The notes: generated by a model from the letters alone, not told the origin. Counted from the stretch's first letter, positions 36,310 through 46,375 are shown. The stretch is 64,000 nucleotides of DNA from Nocardioides albertanoniae (GCF_006716315.1 NZ_VFOV01000001.1:2496501-2560500), one strand, 5' to 3'. Numbers and translations are program-made.

Positions 36310-36413
36310 GCGTTGACGACCTCGGCGGTCCCGACACAGCGTTCGCCGACTCGTCATCTGGCAGCCAACCGCCGAGCGGCCAGACGGGCATCGAGGAGGT
36401 CTAGCTTGTCGAG

Positions 36414-37985
36414 GTGTCTTCGCGTCCGCGCTCGCTGTCCCAGATGACCGCATGTCTGCTCCTGCTGGGCGTGCTCGGCTTCGCGATGAGCGCCCAGTAC
36501 GCGATCGGGATGCCGCCGCTGCTCAAGGCCGACGAGAAGCAGCACGCCGCCTACGCGATCGTCCTCTCCCAGGGTGTCCTGCCCACGATCGACACCAACA
36601 CCCCGGCCGATCCGGTGCGCTACCCGCAGCTCGCCGAGGCGCTCTTCGGGCTCGACGAGCCGCGCCGCGACATCTGGGTCGCCAACCATCCGCCGCTGTT
36701 CTACGTGATGAGCCTGCCGCTGGTCTGGCTCGGCGACGCGGTCGGGTCCTCAGGGGTCACGCTGCTCGGGATGCGGCTGCTCAACGCGCTCGGCTACGCG
36801 CTGAGCATCGTGCTGGTCGGGCTGCTCGCCCGTGAGCTGGTGCCGCGGAGACGGGTGGTGCCGGTGCTCGCAGGCGCGATGGTGCTCGGCTGCGGTGCGG
36901 TCACCTACGACGGCGGCGCGATCTACAACGATGGATGGGGCACCGCCGCCGCCTACCTGACCCTGCTCCTGGGGTTTCGGATGGTGCGGGAGGGAGTCAC
37001 CCGTGACCGGCTGATCTGGGCCACGACCGCCGGGGTCGCCGCGGCCTCGTTCCGGTCCACCGGCCTGGTGGCCGTGCTCGTCCTGGGCGCCTGCGTACTG
37101 GCAGCGCTGTGGATGCGCGAACCGACCGCCCGTACGTTGCGCCGCGGTGTCGTCCTGGCCGCGAAGATCGGGCTCGCGCCGGTGGTGGTGATCGGCTGGT
37201 TCTACGCGCGCAACATCGCGCTCTACGGTGACCCGACCGCCTCCGCGGCGCTGTTCGCGAAATTCTCCCGCCAGACGCACGGCGGCACGCTCTTCCAGCT
37301 GGTCAACCCCGAGCTCTATCTGCACCTGTACGGCTCGTTGTGGGCCGACGACGTCCTCCCGAAGATCTGGGTCGTGGCTGCCGTCGCCACGCTCGCGGTG
37401 ACGATCACCGGCCTGATCCTCGACGCCAACGCGAAGGCCCGACCCCGGGCCGTCGGGGTGATGCGCCGCGTCGACCTGCCCGGAGCGAGCCGGTTCCAGC
37501 TGCGCCTGGAGGTGGTGGTGCGGGCGCTGATGGCGATGTACTGCGTGATCATCATCGTCAACCTGGCGTCCTTCCACGCAGGCGGCGGGTGGATCCATGC
37601 CCGCTACGCGATGCCGTTCCTGCCGGTGATCGCGGCGCTCACCTCGCTCGCCGTCCTCCGCGTCGGCCGCCGCTGGGTCACAGCGCGGAGCGAGGAGTCC
37701 GTCGACCTCCGGATCGCACTGTTCGCGAGCGTTGGGTTCATCGTCTCGGCGATGGTCGCCCACCTCCACATCCAGCAGCGCATCGACGGCCCGGCCGACG
37801 CCTCCTGGCTCTTTGCCCTGATTGCTGCCGACGTGGTGATGCTCGCCGTCGCCGCGTACGTCGTCTCGCAGCTGCGCCGCCGGCTGCGGCCTGCCGCGTC
37901 CGGGGATCAGGCACGTGAAGCTCGGTCGATAGGCCGCCGAGCGGCTCAGGCGGTGGCGTCGCCGGGGCGCTCTTTCGTGGAGTGA
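36414..37985 (+). CDS. GT-C-like polytopic membrane protein, paralogue 4
   Basis: The 523 residues begin at GTG 36414, with TAGCTT (36402-36407) 6 nt upstream. Loop 1 is LKADEKQHAAYAIVLSQGVLP; then DIWVANHPPLFYVMSLPLVW and [19 protein letters not shown]. It has about 11 transmembrane helices. It is nearly a duplicate of paralogue 3 in its N-terminal half, including the 81-nt identical tract at 36665-36745. Its last 40 bases overlap the convergent DUF1707 gene. Confidence 0.77.
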   Translation: MSSRPRSLSQMTACLLLLGVLGFAMSAQYAIGMPPLLKADEKQHAAYAIVLSQGVLPTIDTNTPADPVRYPQLAEALFGLDEPRRDIWVANHPPLFYVMSLPLVWLGDAVGSSGVTLLGMRLLNALGYALSIVLVGLLARELVPRRRVVPVLAGAMVLGCGAVTYDGGAIYNDGWGTAAAYLTLLLGFRMVREGVTRDRLIWATTAGVAAASFRSTGLVAVLVLGACVLAALWMREPTARTLRRGVVLAAKIGLAPVVVIGWFYARNIALYGDPTASAALFAKFSRQTHGGTLFQLVNPELYLHLYGSLWADDVLPKIWVVAAVATLAVTITGLILDANAKARPRAVGVMRRVDLPGASRFQLRLEVVVRALMAMYCVIIIVNLASFHAGGGWIHARYAMPFLPVIAALTSLAVLRVGRRWVTARSEESVDLRIALFASVGFIVSAMVAHLHIQQRIDGPADASWLFALIAADVVMLAVAAYVVSQLRRRLRPAASGDQAREARSIGRRAAQAVASPGRSFVE

Positions 37986-38584
37986 CCTGACGGCGGGTCG
38001 AGGATCGGGCCGGACTCCTCGGCAGGTGCCTCGATCTCGGCGTGGGCAGCGGCCTCCGCCGCCTTCTTCGCCGCCTTCTTGGCTGCCTTCTTCTCCAGGC
38101 GGTGGACCTCGCGCTCCACGATCGCCTCCCGCCGCACCACCGTGCCGACGAGGTTGGCGATCAGGACGAGCATCGGGTAGATCGGCCACGGGTGTCCGTC
38201 AGGCGCAGACGTGAAGCCCCAGATCGCCCACGTGATCAGGCTGACCACGAGGAGCGTCGAGAGGGTCTCCTGCACCTCCTTGCGGTAGGCGGCAGCACCC
38301 CGTTCGCGGAGATCGGCGGCGGCGGGGAGGTTGGCCTGCGCAGACGTGGCCGGCGCGGGACGGTCGATGACCAGATCGTCCACGAGCGGAGGGAGCTCGC
38401 CGAGCGTACGGGCCTCCAGGAGGGTGCCGACCCTGTCGTCGTGCTCGTCGCGGGTGAGCCGGCCGTCTCCGAACGCATCACCGAGCACGGTGCGTACGAT
38501 CTCGCGATCGGCGTCGGAGGCACGCATGCGCGCGTTGTCCGTCTCCCGCGGGTCGATGCGGAACTGCTCCCAGAACCCGTCCAC
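37946..38584 (-). CDS. DUF1707 / two-TM membrane protein
   Basis: The 212 residues carry an N-terminal DUF1707 (SHOCT-like) domain, MRASDADREIVRTVLGDAFGDGRLTRDEHDDRVGTLLEARTLGELPPLVDDL, then two hydrophobic helices (about residues 113-128 and 136-150) and a charged Lys/Ala-rich C-terminal helix. DUF1707 proteins are common actinobacterial membrane-associated proteins of unknown function. GTG start at 38584 with TAGGCT (38591-38596, minus strand) 6 nt upstream, so probably leaderless. It is divergent from the KstR-box glycosyltransferase operon. Confidence 0.8.
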   Translation of the reverse strand: MDGFWEQFRIDPRETDNARMRASDADREIVRTVLGDAFGDGRLTRDEHDDRVGTLLEARTLGELPPLVDDLVIDRPAPATSAQANLPAAADLRERGAAAYRKEVQETLSTLLVVSLITWAIWGFTSAPDGHPWPIYPMLVLIANLVGTVVRREAIVEREVHRLEKKAAKKAAKKAAEAAAHAEIEAPAEESGPILDPPSGHSTKERPGDATA

Positions 38585-38666
38585 GCGTTCAGCCTAGAGG
38601 GTGGGCGTCAACCCCGGGTGGGAACGGGGCGCGGTGCGACCGCGTGGCTGCATTAGAGTGACCCGT

Positions 38667-38679
38667 GCAGGTTACCTGC
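38667..38679. promoter_or_regulatory. small palindrome next to the KstR box
   Basis: GCAGGT-T-ACCTGC is a perfect 6-bp inverted repeat ending 6 bp before the KstR operator at 38685. It could be a second operator or a chance hairpin. No other KstR promoter in the window carries it. Confidence 0.35.
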
Positions 38680-38684
38680 TAGTA

Positions 38685-38698
38685 TAGAACACGTTCTA
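38685..38698. promoter_or_regulatory. KstR-type operator upstream of a glycosyltransferase operon
   Basis: TAGAACACGTTCTA is identical to the sites at 777 and 19468. Its final TA starts a -10 hexamer TAGTTT (38697-38702), giving a predicted start near 38709 and a ~23-nt leader carrying the GAGGGGG ribosome site. Confidence 0.87.
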
Positions 38699-38731
38699 GT
38701 TTTACCGTGATGATCTTAGAGGGGGTGGCGG

Positions 38732-40009
38732 ATGCGGATCGCTCTGCTGTCATACCGCAGCAAGCCGCACGTCGGCGGCCAAGGCGTCTACATCCGCCAT
38801 CTGAGCCGGGAGCTGGCCAAGCTCGGGCACACGGTCGAGGTCTTCTCCGGGCAGCCCTATCCCGAGCTCGACCTCGTGGGGGAGGGCGTGACCCTCACCA
38901 AGGTGCCGAGCCTCGGGCTGTATGAGGAGCCCAACCCGTTCGGCAACCCGAAGCTCTCCGAGATCCGCGACCGGATCGATGTGGAGGAGTGGGCGCGGAT
39001 GCGCACCGGCGCCTTCCCGGAGCCGCTGACCTTCGCCAAGCGCGTGATGCGCGTGCTGGGGGAGTGCACCGGCGACTTCGACGTCGTCCACGACAACCAG
39101 ACGCTGGCCACCCCGCTGCTGCGCGTCGAGGCCGACCTCGGGCTGCCGCTGGTGACCACGATCCACCACCCGATCTCGTTCGACCGCCGCATCGAGCTCG
39201 ACAGCGCGACGGGCTGGAAGAAGAAGTTCGGCGTGTGGCGCTGGTACTCGTTCGTGACGATGCAGGCGAAGGTCGCCTCCCGGCTGCGCCACGTGATCAC
39301 GCCGTCCGACAACTCCAAGCGCGACATCCTCACCGACTTCAACGTGCCCTCCGAGCGTGTGCAGACCGTGCACCTCGGGGTGCCGGAGGAGTTCGTGCCG
39401 CCGACCGAGCCGCGCGTGCGCGGCCGGATCCTGGCCATGGCGAGCGCCGACGCGCCGTTGAAGGGCATCTCCTTCCTGCTCGAGGCGTTCGCCAAGCTCC
39501 GCACCGAGCGTGACCTCGAGCTGGTGCTGGTCTCCAAGCCCAAGAAGGGCGGCCCCACCGAGCAGCTCATCGAGAAGCTCGCGATCAAGGACCACGTACG
39601 TTTCGTCAACGGCATCTCCGATGCCGAGCTCGTCGAGCTGATGGGCTCCGCGGAGATCGCCTGCGTGCCCTCCCTCTACGAGGGTTTCTCGCTGCCGACC
39701 GCCGAGCTGATGGCCTGCGGCACCCCGCTGGTCGTCTCTCGCGCCGGCGCGATCCCCGAGGTCGTCGGGGACGACGACGTGTGCGCCACCCAGGTCACCC
39801 CGGGCGACACCGAGGAGCTCGAACGTGCCATCGCGGCGCTGCTCGACGACCCCAAGCGCCGGGCCCGCTACTCGGCCGCCGGCCGCGCCCGGGTCGAGGA
39901 GCACTTCTCCTGGCACGCCGTCGCCGAGCGGATGACGGCCGTCTATCAGCAATCCATCGACGAGTTCCGGGCCTCGACCGGAACCAGCTCCAACACCGAA
40001 AGGACGTGA
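38732..40009 (+). CDS. GT4-family glycosyltransferase under a KstR operator
   Basis: A 425-residue retaining GT-B enzyme. The N-terminal glycine-rich turn is SYRSKPHVGGQGVYIRHLSRELAKLGHTVEVF, and the GT4 EX7E-type region is CVPSLYEGFSLPTAELMACGTPLVVSRAGAIPEVVGDD near residues 308-350. RILAMASADAPLKGISFLLEAF near 230 is also GT4-typical. It transfers a sugar from a nucleotide donor to an unknown acceptor. It heads an operon with a methyltransferase 3 bp downstream and carries a strong Shine-Dalgarno. I recall mycobacteria having a similar glycosyltransferase/methyltransferase pair (Rv0225/Rv0224c), but orthology is unverified. Confidence 0.87.
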   Translation: MRIALLSYRSKPHVGGQGVYIRHLSRELAKLGHTVEVFSGQPYPELDLVGEGVTLTKVPSLGLYEEPNPFGNPKLSEIRDRIDVEEWARMRTGAFPEPLTFAKRVMRVLGECTGDFDVVHDNQTLATPLLRVEADLGLPLVTTIHHPISFDRRIELDSATGWKKKFGVWRWYSFVTMQAKVASRLRHVITPSDNSKRDILTDFNVPSERVQTVHLGVPEEFVPPTEPRVRGRILAMASADAPLKGISFLLEAFAKLRTERDLELVLVSKPKKGGPTEQLIEKLAIKDHVRFVNGISDAELVELMGSAEIACVPSLYEGFSLPTAELMACGTPLVVSRAGAIPEVVGDDDVCATQVTPGDTEELERAIAALLDDPKRRARYSAAGRARVEEHFSWHAVAERMTAVYQQSIDEFRASTGTSSNTERT

Positions 40010-40012
40010 GCC

Positions 40013-40720
40013 GTGCTCACCGTTGACTTCGACCGCCTTGGCCTGCAGGCCGGAGAGCGCGTGCTCGACATGGGGGCCGGCGGCGGCCGTCACGCCTTCG
40101 AGATGTATCGCCGCGGCGCCGACGTGATCGCGTTCGACCAGGACGCCGACGAGCTCGCCAAGGTCAGCGAGTGGTTCTTCGCGATGCGCGACGAGGTGCC
40201 GGCCGGTGCCAACGCCGAGATCAAGGAGGGCGACGCGCTCTCGCTGCCCTTCGGCGACGGCGAGTTCGACCGCATCGTGGCGGCCGAGATCCTCGAGCAC
40301 ATCCCCGCCGACATCCAGGCGATCGAGGAGCTCGTGCGGGTGCTGCGCCCGGGCGGCACCCTCGCCGTCTCGGTGCCGCGCTGGTTCCCCGAGATCGTCA
40401 ACTGGAAGCTCTCCGACGACTACCACAACAACGAGGGCGGCCACATCCGCATCTACACGCGCGAGGAGCTCGTCGACAAGGTCACCAAGCGCGGCCTGGT
40501 CTACGACGGTGACGACTACGCGCACGGTCTGCACTCGCCCTACTGGTGGCTCAAGTGTGCCGTCGGCGTCGAGAAGAACGACCACCCCGCGGTGAAGGCC
40601 TACCACAAGCTCCTGGAGTGGGAGATCGTCAAGGCGCCCCGCGTGCTGCAGGCCGCCGGCAAGGTGCTCGACCCGCTGATCGGCAAGAGCATGGTCCTCT
40701 ACTTCCACAAGCCGGTCTGA
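40013..40720 (+). CDS. class I SAM-dependent methyltransferase
   Basis: The 235 residues open with motif I VLDMGAGGGRHAFEMYRRGADVIAFDQD (residues 18-45), then DALSLPFGDGEFDRIVAAEILEHIPAD near 80 and LRPGGTLAVSVPRWFPE near 115, a UbiE/Methyltransf_11 type. The end is basic and hydrophobic. GTG start 3 bp after the glycosyltransferase stop. It probably methylates the same product that the glycosyltransferase makes (inferred from context only). Confidence 0.85.
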   Translation: MLTVDFDRLGLQAGERVLDMGAGGGRHAFEMYRRGADVIAFDQDADELAKVSEWFFAMRDEVPAGANAEIKEGDALSLPFGDGEFDRIVAAEILEHIPADIQAIEELVRVLRPGGTLAVSVPRWFPEIVNWKLSDDYHNNEGGHIRIYTREELVDKVTKRGLVYDGDDYAHGLHSPYWWLKCAVGVEKNDHPAVKAYHKLLEWEIVKAPRVLQAAGKVLDPLIGKSMVLYFHKPV

Positions 40721-40733
40721 TTTCTTGTCACGC

Positions 40734-42461
<1,728 letters not shown>

Positions 42462-42517
42462 CTAGCCCAGCCGAGGCCGGTGCAGCTGCGCGGTCCGCCG
42501 TCGGCGAGAATTCGGCC

Positions 42518-43042
42518 ATGACGACTGCGGGCCACTCGGTGCTGGTGGTGCCGGTTCCCGAGCTCGAGGCGTACGTCCTGGAACGGACGCGTCACTACGA
42601 CGACTCGTTCGTGTCGACCGATCCGGCGTTCGTCCATGCCCACATCACGCTGCTCGCACCCTTCGTTCCGGCGCCGTCGGACGCCGACCTGGAGCTGGTC
42701 GGGAAGATCGCGAGCGCGGCGGCGTCCTGGACCTACACGTTGGCCGACGTCGAGATGTCGGCCGGTGGCAACATCCATCTCGCCCCGGAGGCGGCCGAGC
42801 CGTTCGCGGCGCTGACCGCCGAGCTGTGCGCGGCGTTCCCGCAGTGCCCGCCCTACGAGGGTCGCTTCGCGCCGGTACCGCATCTGACGGTCGACCATGT
42901 CGCCGGGGGAGCCGACCTCGACTCGACACGTACGTTGCTCGCCCGCGTGCTGCCGGCGCGATGCCATGCGGACCGGATCAGCCTGCAGTGGTACGCCAAC
43001 CACGGCTGCAGGCTGATCGCCGAGTGGCCGCTGGGACGGTGA
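42518..43042 (+). CDS. 2H phosphoesterase / 2'-5' RNA ligase-like protein
   Basis: A 174-residue two-histidine phosphoesterase. The two signature motifs are H-I-T in HAHITLLAPF near residue 46 and H-L-T in PHLTVDHVAGG near 123, roughly 75 residues apart as expected. Members hydrolyse cyclic phosphates or ligate 2'-5' RNA bonds. The frame opens earlier, but ATG 42518 (MTTAGHSVLVVPVPE) is the natural start. Its physiological substrate is unknown. Confidence 0.82.
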   Translation: MTTAGHSVLVVPVPELEAYVLERTRHYDDSFVSTDPAFVHAHITLLAPFVPAPSDADLELVGKIASAAASWTYTLADVEMSAGGNIHLAPEAAEPFAALTAELCAAFPQCPPYEGRFAPVPHLTVDHVAGGADLDSTRTLLARVLPARCHADRISLQWYANHGCRLIAEWPLGR

Positions 43043-43077
43043 CGGTGCCGGCCGAACGGTGAGTCCGGCCGGCACCG
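43043..43077. terminator. bidirectional hairpin terminator
   Basis: A 12-bp perfect stem (43043-43054 with 43066-43077) with an 11-nt loop lies in the 55-bp gap between the converging 2H phosphoesterase and surface-protein genes. Confidence 0.75.
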
Positions 43078-43097
43078 ACGTGATCAGGCTGGCTCGA

Positions 43098-45059
43098 TCA
43101 GACTCGCCGGCCGGCGGCACGCAGCCCGAACGCGGCCCCGAGCGCCAGCACGCCGCCACCGGCCACGATCGCGATCCCGAGCCCGGGAAGGCTGTCGTCG
43201 ACCGCCGTGGGTGCGGCGGCCGCCACGGTGCGTACGGTCTCGGTCTCGTCGAGCGCGGAGGTGGGTGTCGAGTCCTGACCCGCGTCGGCGAAGGGCGCGC
43301 GAGCGAGCTCGGGCGCCAGAGCCGTCGTGGCGTGCACCGCGGGTCCGGCGCTCGACGTGGTCGTCGCGACCGGACCTGCGTCGGACGGAGTGGCGACGCC
43401 GAGAGGTGCAACCGGGGCGGAGACGGTCTCGGCCGAGGCCGCTTCGCCCGGCGTCGCAGCAGTCTCAGGCTCTACTTGAGGGTCACCGTCGACCGCACCC
43501 GTTCCGCCTGCCTCCGCCTCGGCGATGGTGAAGGTCACCGTGCTCTCGTTGCCGAGCGTGTCGTAGGCGACGAGCGTGTTCTCACCGGCGTGGACACCCC
43601 ACCAGTTGCCGATCTCGAGGTTGTTGGCGTCCGACCAGCGGTTGACCGAGAGCGGGAAGTCGGTGCCGTTGACGCGCACCCCGGCGACCTTCGAGCCGAG
43701 CGCGCCGTCGTCGAGCTTGAACGACCGGCTGGTCTCCGAGGAGCCGTCCTTCTCGGTGATCACCGGGCCGGTGGTGTCGAGGACGAAGGTGACGGTCGAG
43801 GTGTTGCCGAGCGCGTCGAAGGCGACCAGCGTGGTGGCACCTTCGACAGCGCCGTAACGCCCGGGCTTGATGTCGTTGACGTCGGACCACACGCCGTCGG
43901 TCAGATCCTTGGTCACTCCGTTGATGGTGACCTTGTCGACCTTGCGCAGGTCAAAGAGCTTGAACGACTTGGTCCGTCCCGCCGCACCAGCGGTGCCCTT
44001 GTCGGTGATCGTCGGGCCCGTGGTGTCGAGGATGAACTCGACCGGGGCGGATGCGTTCCCGCCCTCGTCGTAGGCGATCAGGACGTTCTTGCCCTCGACG
44101 GCGCCGTATCGGCCGGGTCTGATGTCGTTGACGTCGGACCAGTTGTTGTTGGTGAGGTCTTTCGTGACCCCGTTGATGGTGACCTTGTCGACGCGACGAG
44201 CGTCGAAGAGCTTGAACGACTTCGACTGTGCAGCCGCACCAGCGGTGCCCTTGTCGGTCACCGTCGGGCCGGTTCCGTCGACCACGAAGTCGTACGTCGA
44301 GGTGCTGGCGAGGTTGCCGACCGAGTCGAGCCCGTTGTAGCGCAGCGTGTAGGCGCCGTCGGGCAGGTTCGCCGGCACCGAGAGCGAACCGGTCGGTGAC
44401 TGGAAGGACGTGAACAGCTTCCCGTCGCGATAGACGTTACCGACGGTCTTGGCGACCGCATGGTCGTCGGTCGTCTGCAGCTCGAACACATAGCCGGGAC
44501 GCACCAGCGGCTCCGGGTTGAGCAGCGTCGTCACCGGCTTGACGAAGTCGCAGACGTACGTCTCGGGCGCATCGGTGACGGTCCTGGTCTCCACCTTGGT
44601 GGGCCAGCCGGTGGGGGAGTAGCGCACCCACGCGGCGTCATCGACGTTCGTCGAGCCGGCCGGCTTTCCGGTGTAGTAGAGCACGGTGTCGGGGTCGTCG
44701 TAGGCGGGAGCGTCGACGATCGTGACGAGCTTGTCGAGAGACGGCGTACGGTCCCAGCCCTTCCCGGGGTTCCAGTCGGAAGAGTCCTTGAACTGGACCT
44801 TGCCGGTCGTCTGCTGCGTGTAGGCGTAGCCGTCCGGCGCCACCACCTCATGGGTCACGGCGTCGTGATGGGTGCCGGGGACAGTCTTGGCATAGCGGGA
44901 CTCGGTGTGAGTCACCGCGGCGATGGTCTCGATGAGCTGGGCTGAGCCGGCGGTGCACTCAGGGGTGGCGGCGTAACCCGCGGTGAACGTGCTGCCCGCG
45001 CCGATGATGGCGGTGGTGGACAGCCCGAGCGCGGCGATCCGGACGATGTGCTGCTTCAT
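43098..45059 (-). CDS. secreted, membrane-tethered Ig-repeat surface protein
   Basis: A 653-residue protein with a signal peptide (MKQHIVRIAALGLSTTAIIGAG..., cleavage near AGYA-A), an N-terminal ~180-residue unique domain, and Ig-like repeats of about 80 residues (roughly 260-510). Two repeats share VDKVTINGVTKDLT, WSDVNDI and GRYGAVEG; the third is divergent. An Ala/Thr/Ser-rich stalk precedes a C-terminal hydrophobic helix and a basic tail (GLRAAGRRV). SLPGLG before the helix resembles a degenerate LPxTG position but lacks the Thr. It is probably an adhesin or envelope protein. The 176 bp upstream shows no riboswitch I can identify. Confidence 0.78.
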   Translation of the reverse strand: MKQHIVRIAALGLSTTAIIGAGSTFTAGYAATPECTAGSAQLIETIAAVTHTESRYAKTVPGTHHDAVTHEVVAPDGYAYTQQTTGKVQFKDSSDWNPGKGWDRTPSLDKLVTIVDAPAYDDPDTVLYYTGKPAGSTNVDDAAWVRYSPTGWPTKVETRTVTDAPETYVCDFVKPVTTLLNPEPLVRPGYVFELQTTDDHAVAKTVGNVYRDGKLFTSFQSPTGSLSVPANLPDGAYTLRYNGLDSVGNLASTSTYDFVVDGTGPTVTDKGTAGAAAQSKSFKLFDARRVDKVTINGVTKDLTNNNWSDVNDIRPGRYGAVEGKNVLIAYDEGGNASAPVEFILDTTGPTITDKGTAGAAGRTKSFKLFDLRKVDKVTINGVTKDLTDGVWSDVNDIKPGRYGAVEGATTLVAFDALGNTSTVTFVLDTTGPVITEKDGSSETSRSFKLDDGALGSKVAGVRVNGTDFPLSVNRWSDANNLEIGNWWGVHAGENTLVAYDTLGNESTVTFTIAEAEAGGTGAVDGDPQVEPETAATPGEAASAETVSAPVAPLGVATPSDAGPVATTTSSAGPAVHATTALAPELARAPFADAGQDSTPTSALDETETVRTVAAAAPTAVDDSLPGLGIAIVAGGGVLALGAAFGLRAAGRRV

Positions 45060-45234
45060 TGAACGGGCTTCTTCTCTGCTGGTGGCAGCGTCGCGGGCGC
45101 ACGGTGAGCGACCTCCCCCGTGTCGAACGCCCGAGTGCCGTCGGCAAATCTGGATGATCCTCGACCGGCGCCCGTGCCACTTCGCGACCTCATCCTTGGA
45201 ATTGGGGAGGCCGGGTATCCCTGCTGAAGAGCGG

Positions 45235-46209
45235 TCAGGGCACGGGCGAGGACATCGCCTGCATGACGTAGCCGATCGCGACCAGCATCGTCAGGCTGCT
45301 GATGGCGATCCCGGCGACCGCGGCCCAGCGTCCGCGGCGCTTCTCATCGGCGGTGCGGGCCAGGCCGATGATGCCGAGGATGAACCCCAGGGGCCCGCAC
45401 ATGATCACGCTCGCCACGAAAGCCGCCACCGAGACGCCGTCGAGCGGCACCGAGTAGAGGGACCAGGCGCCGGCAGGCTTGTCGGCCGGCGGCGCGGTCG
45501 GCTTGGCTGCTTGCGACGTGCCCTGGGAGTCGGCTGCCTGTGGCTTGGCCGCTGCACGGGCAGGTCGCTGCGGCTTCGCCGGGCGACGGCGAGGCAGCTC
45601 CGACTCCGCGGCCGTCGGCTGAGCCTGCTGTGGCTTGACCCGTTGCCGCTGTGCCGGCTGTGTGGGCTGTGCCGGTGCCTGCTGGGGCTGTTCGGACTGC
45701 GGTGGCGGGGCCGCAGCCGCGGCGCGGCGTCGCGCCGAGAGCGCGGGGTTGGTGCTCGCTGCTCGTGCCTGGCGCGATGCGTGCCGCAACCGGTTGACCG
45801 AGGGTCGCACCGGGGCAGCGGCCGGCGGTGGCACCGGGCCCGGAACCGCGCTGCCCGTCGGCGGCGTGGCCCACGGCGACGGGGTGCCCCACTCGGCCCG
45901 CCAGCGACGGTCACGGCCAGGAGACTGGGGCCCGGGGGATGCGGCGGGGGTCTCTTCCGGGGAACCCGCGCGAGTCGACTCACGCCGACGACGGGCGAGC
46001 TCCTCGTCGAGGATCGCGCGGGCGACCGGGTCCAGGAGCACGTCACGAGCCCGGTTGATGCGCATCATCAGCTCGCCGTCAGCGGCGCGCCCGCCCCGGT
46101 CGGGATGGAACTGCTTCGCGAGCTCTCGGTGCCTGGCCCGGACAGCAGCGTCGTCGGCGTCGGAGCCGATCTGCAGGACGGAATAGGCGTCGATGAACTT
46201 CCCGCTCAC
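45235..46209 (-). CDS. J-domain protein with C-terminal membrane domain (DUF4190-like)
   Basis: The 324 residues start with a J domain (IDAYSVLQIGSDADDAAVRARHRELAKQFHPDRGG), including the HPD motif needed to stimulate Hsp70 ATPase (residues ~35-37). A long Pro/Ala/Gln-rich, low-complexity linker follows (about 75-235). The C-terminal two-helix domain (VAAFVASVIMCGPLGFILGIIGLARTADEKRRGRWAAVAGI) is DUF4190-like. It may recruit DnaK to the membrane. GTG start at 46209 with a G-rich upstream stretch. Confidence 0.8.
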   Translation of the reverse strand: MSGKFIDAYSVLQIGSDADDAAVRARHRELAKQFHPDRGGRAADGELMMRINRARDVLLDPVARAILDEELARRRRESTRAGSPEETPAASPGPQSPGRDRRWRAEWGTPSPWATPPTGSAVPGPVPPPAAAPVRPSVNRLRHASRQARAASTNPALSARRRAAAAAPPPQSEQPQQAPAQPTQPAQRQRVKPQQAQPTAAESELPRRRPAKPQRPARAAAKPQAADSQGTSQAAKPTAPPADKPAGAWSLYSVPLDGVSVAAFVASVIMCGPLGFILGIIGLARTADEKRRGRWAAVAGIAISSLTMLVAIGYVMQAMSSPVP

Positions 46210-46344
46210 TCAACGCCCCCCACGCACGGTCCTCCGGTTGTCTGTCTCGACCCCGAGCGTCGCACCCGGTGCCCATGGATCCAAAGCAGTGAAATCCTAG
46301 AGCAGTTGCGCCTGGATAGTGGCTTCGCCACGGGAAAATTGACC

Positions 46345-46370
46345 GAGGGCCGCCCCGTGGGGCGGCCCTC
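46345..46370 (-). terminator. intrinsic terminator downstream of tRNA-Gly
   Basis: A 12-bp perfect GC-rich stem with a 2-nt loop lies 5 bp beyond the tRNA 3' end. On the minus strand it is followed by a short T run (AATTTTCC). Confidence 0.8.
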
Positions 46371-46375
46371 GAAAG

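Noticed and set aside
38707..38925. Leaderless upstream frame (GTG 38707 or ATG 38710, about 72 codons) overlapping the GT4 start
   Set aside because: ATG 38710 is 8 nt from the predicted -10, so initiation is conceivable, but the product is shadow-like and out of frame with the GT4 gene, which has its own strong Shine-Dalgarno.
45060..45234. Possible riboswitch upstream of the surface-protein gene
   Set aside because: The 176-bp leader is long enough, and I looked for ydaO/c-di-AMP and cobalamin signatures common upstream of actinobacterial wall genes, but found no consensus motif.
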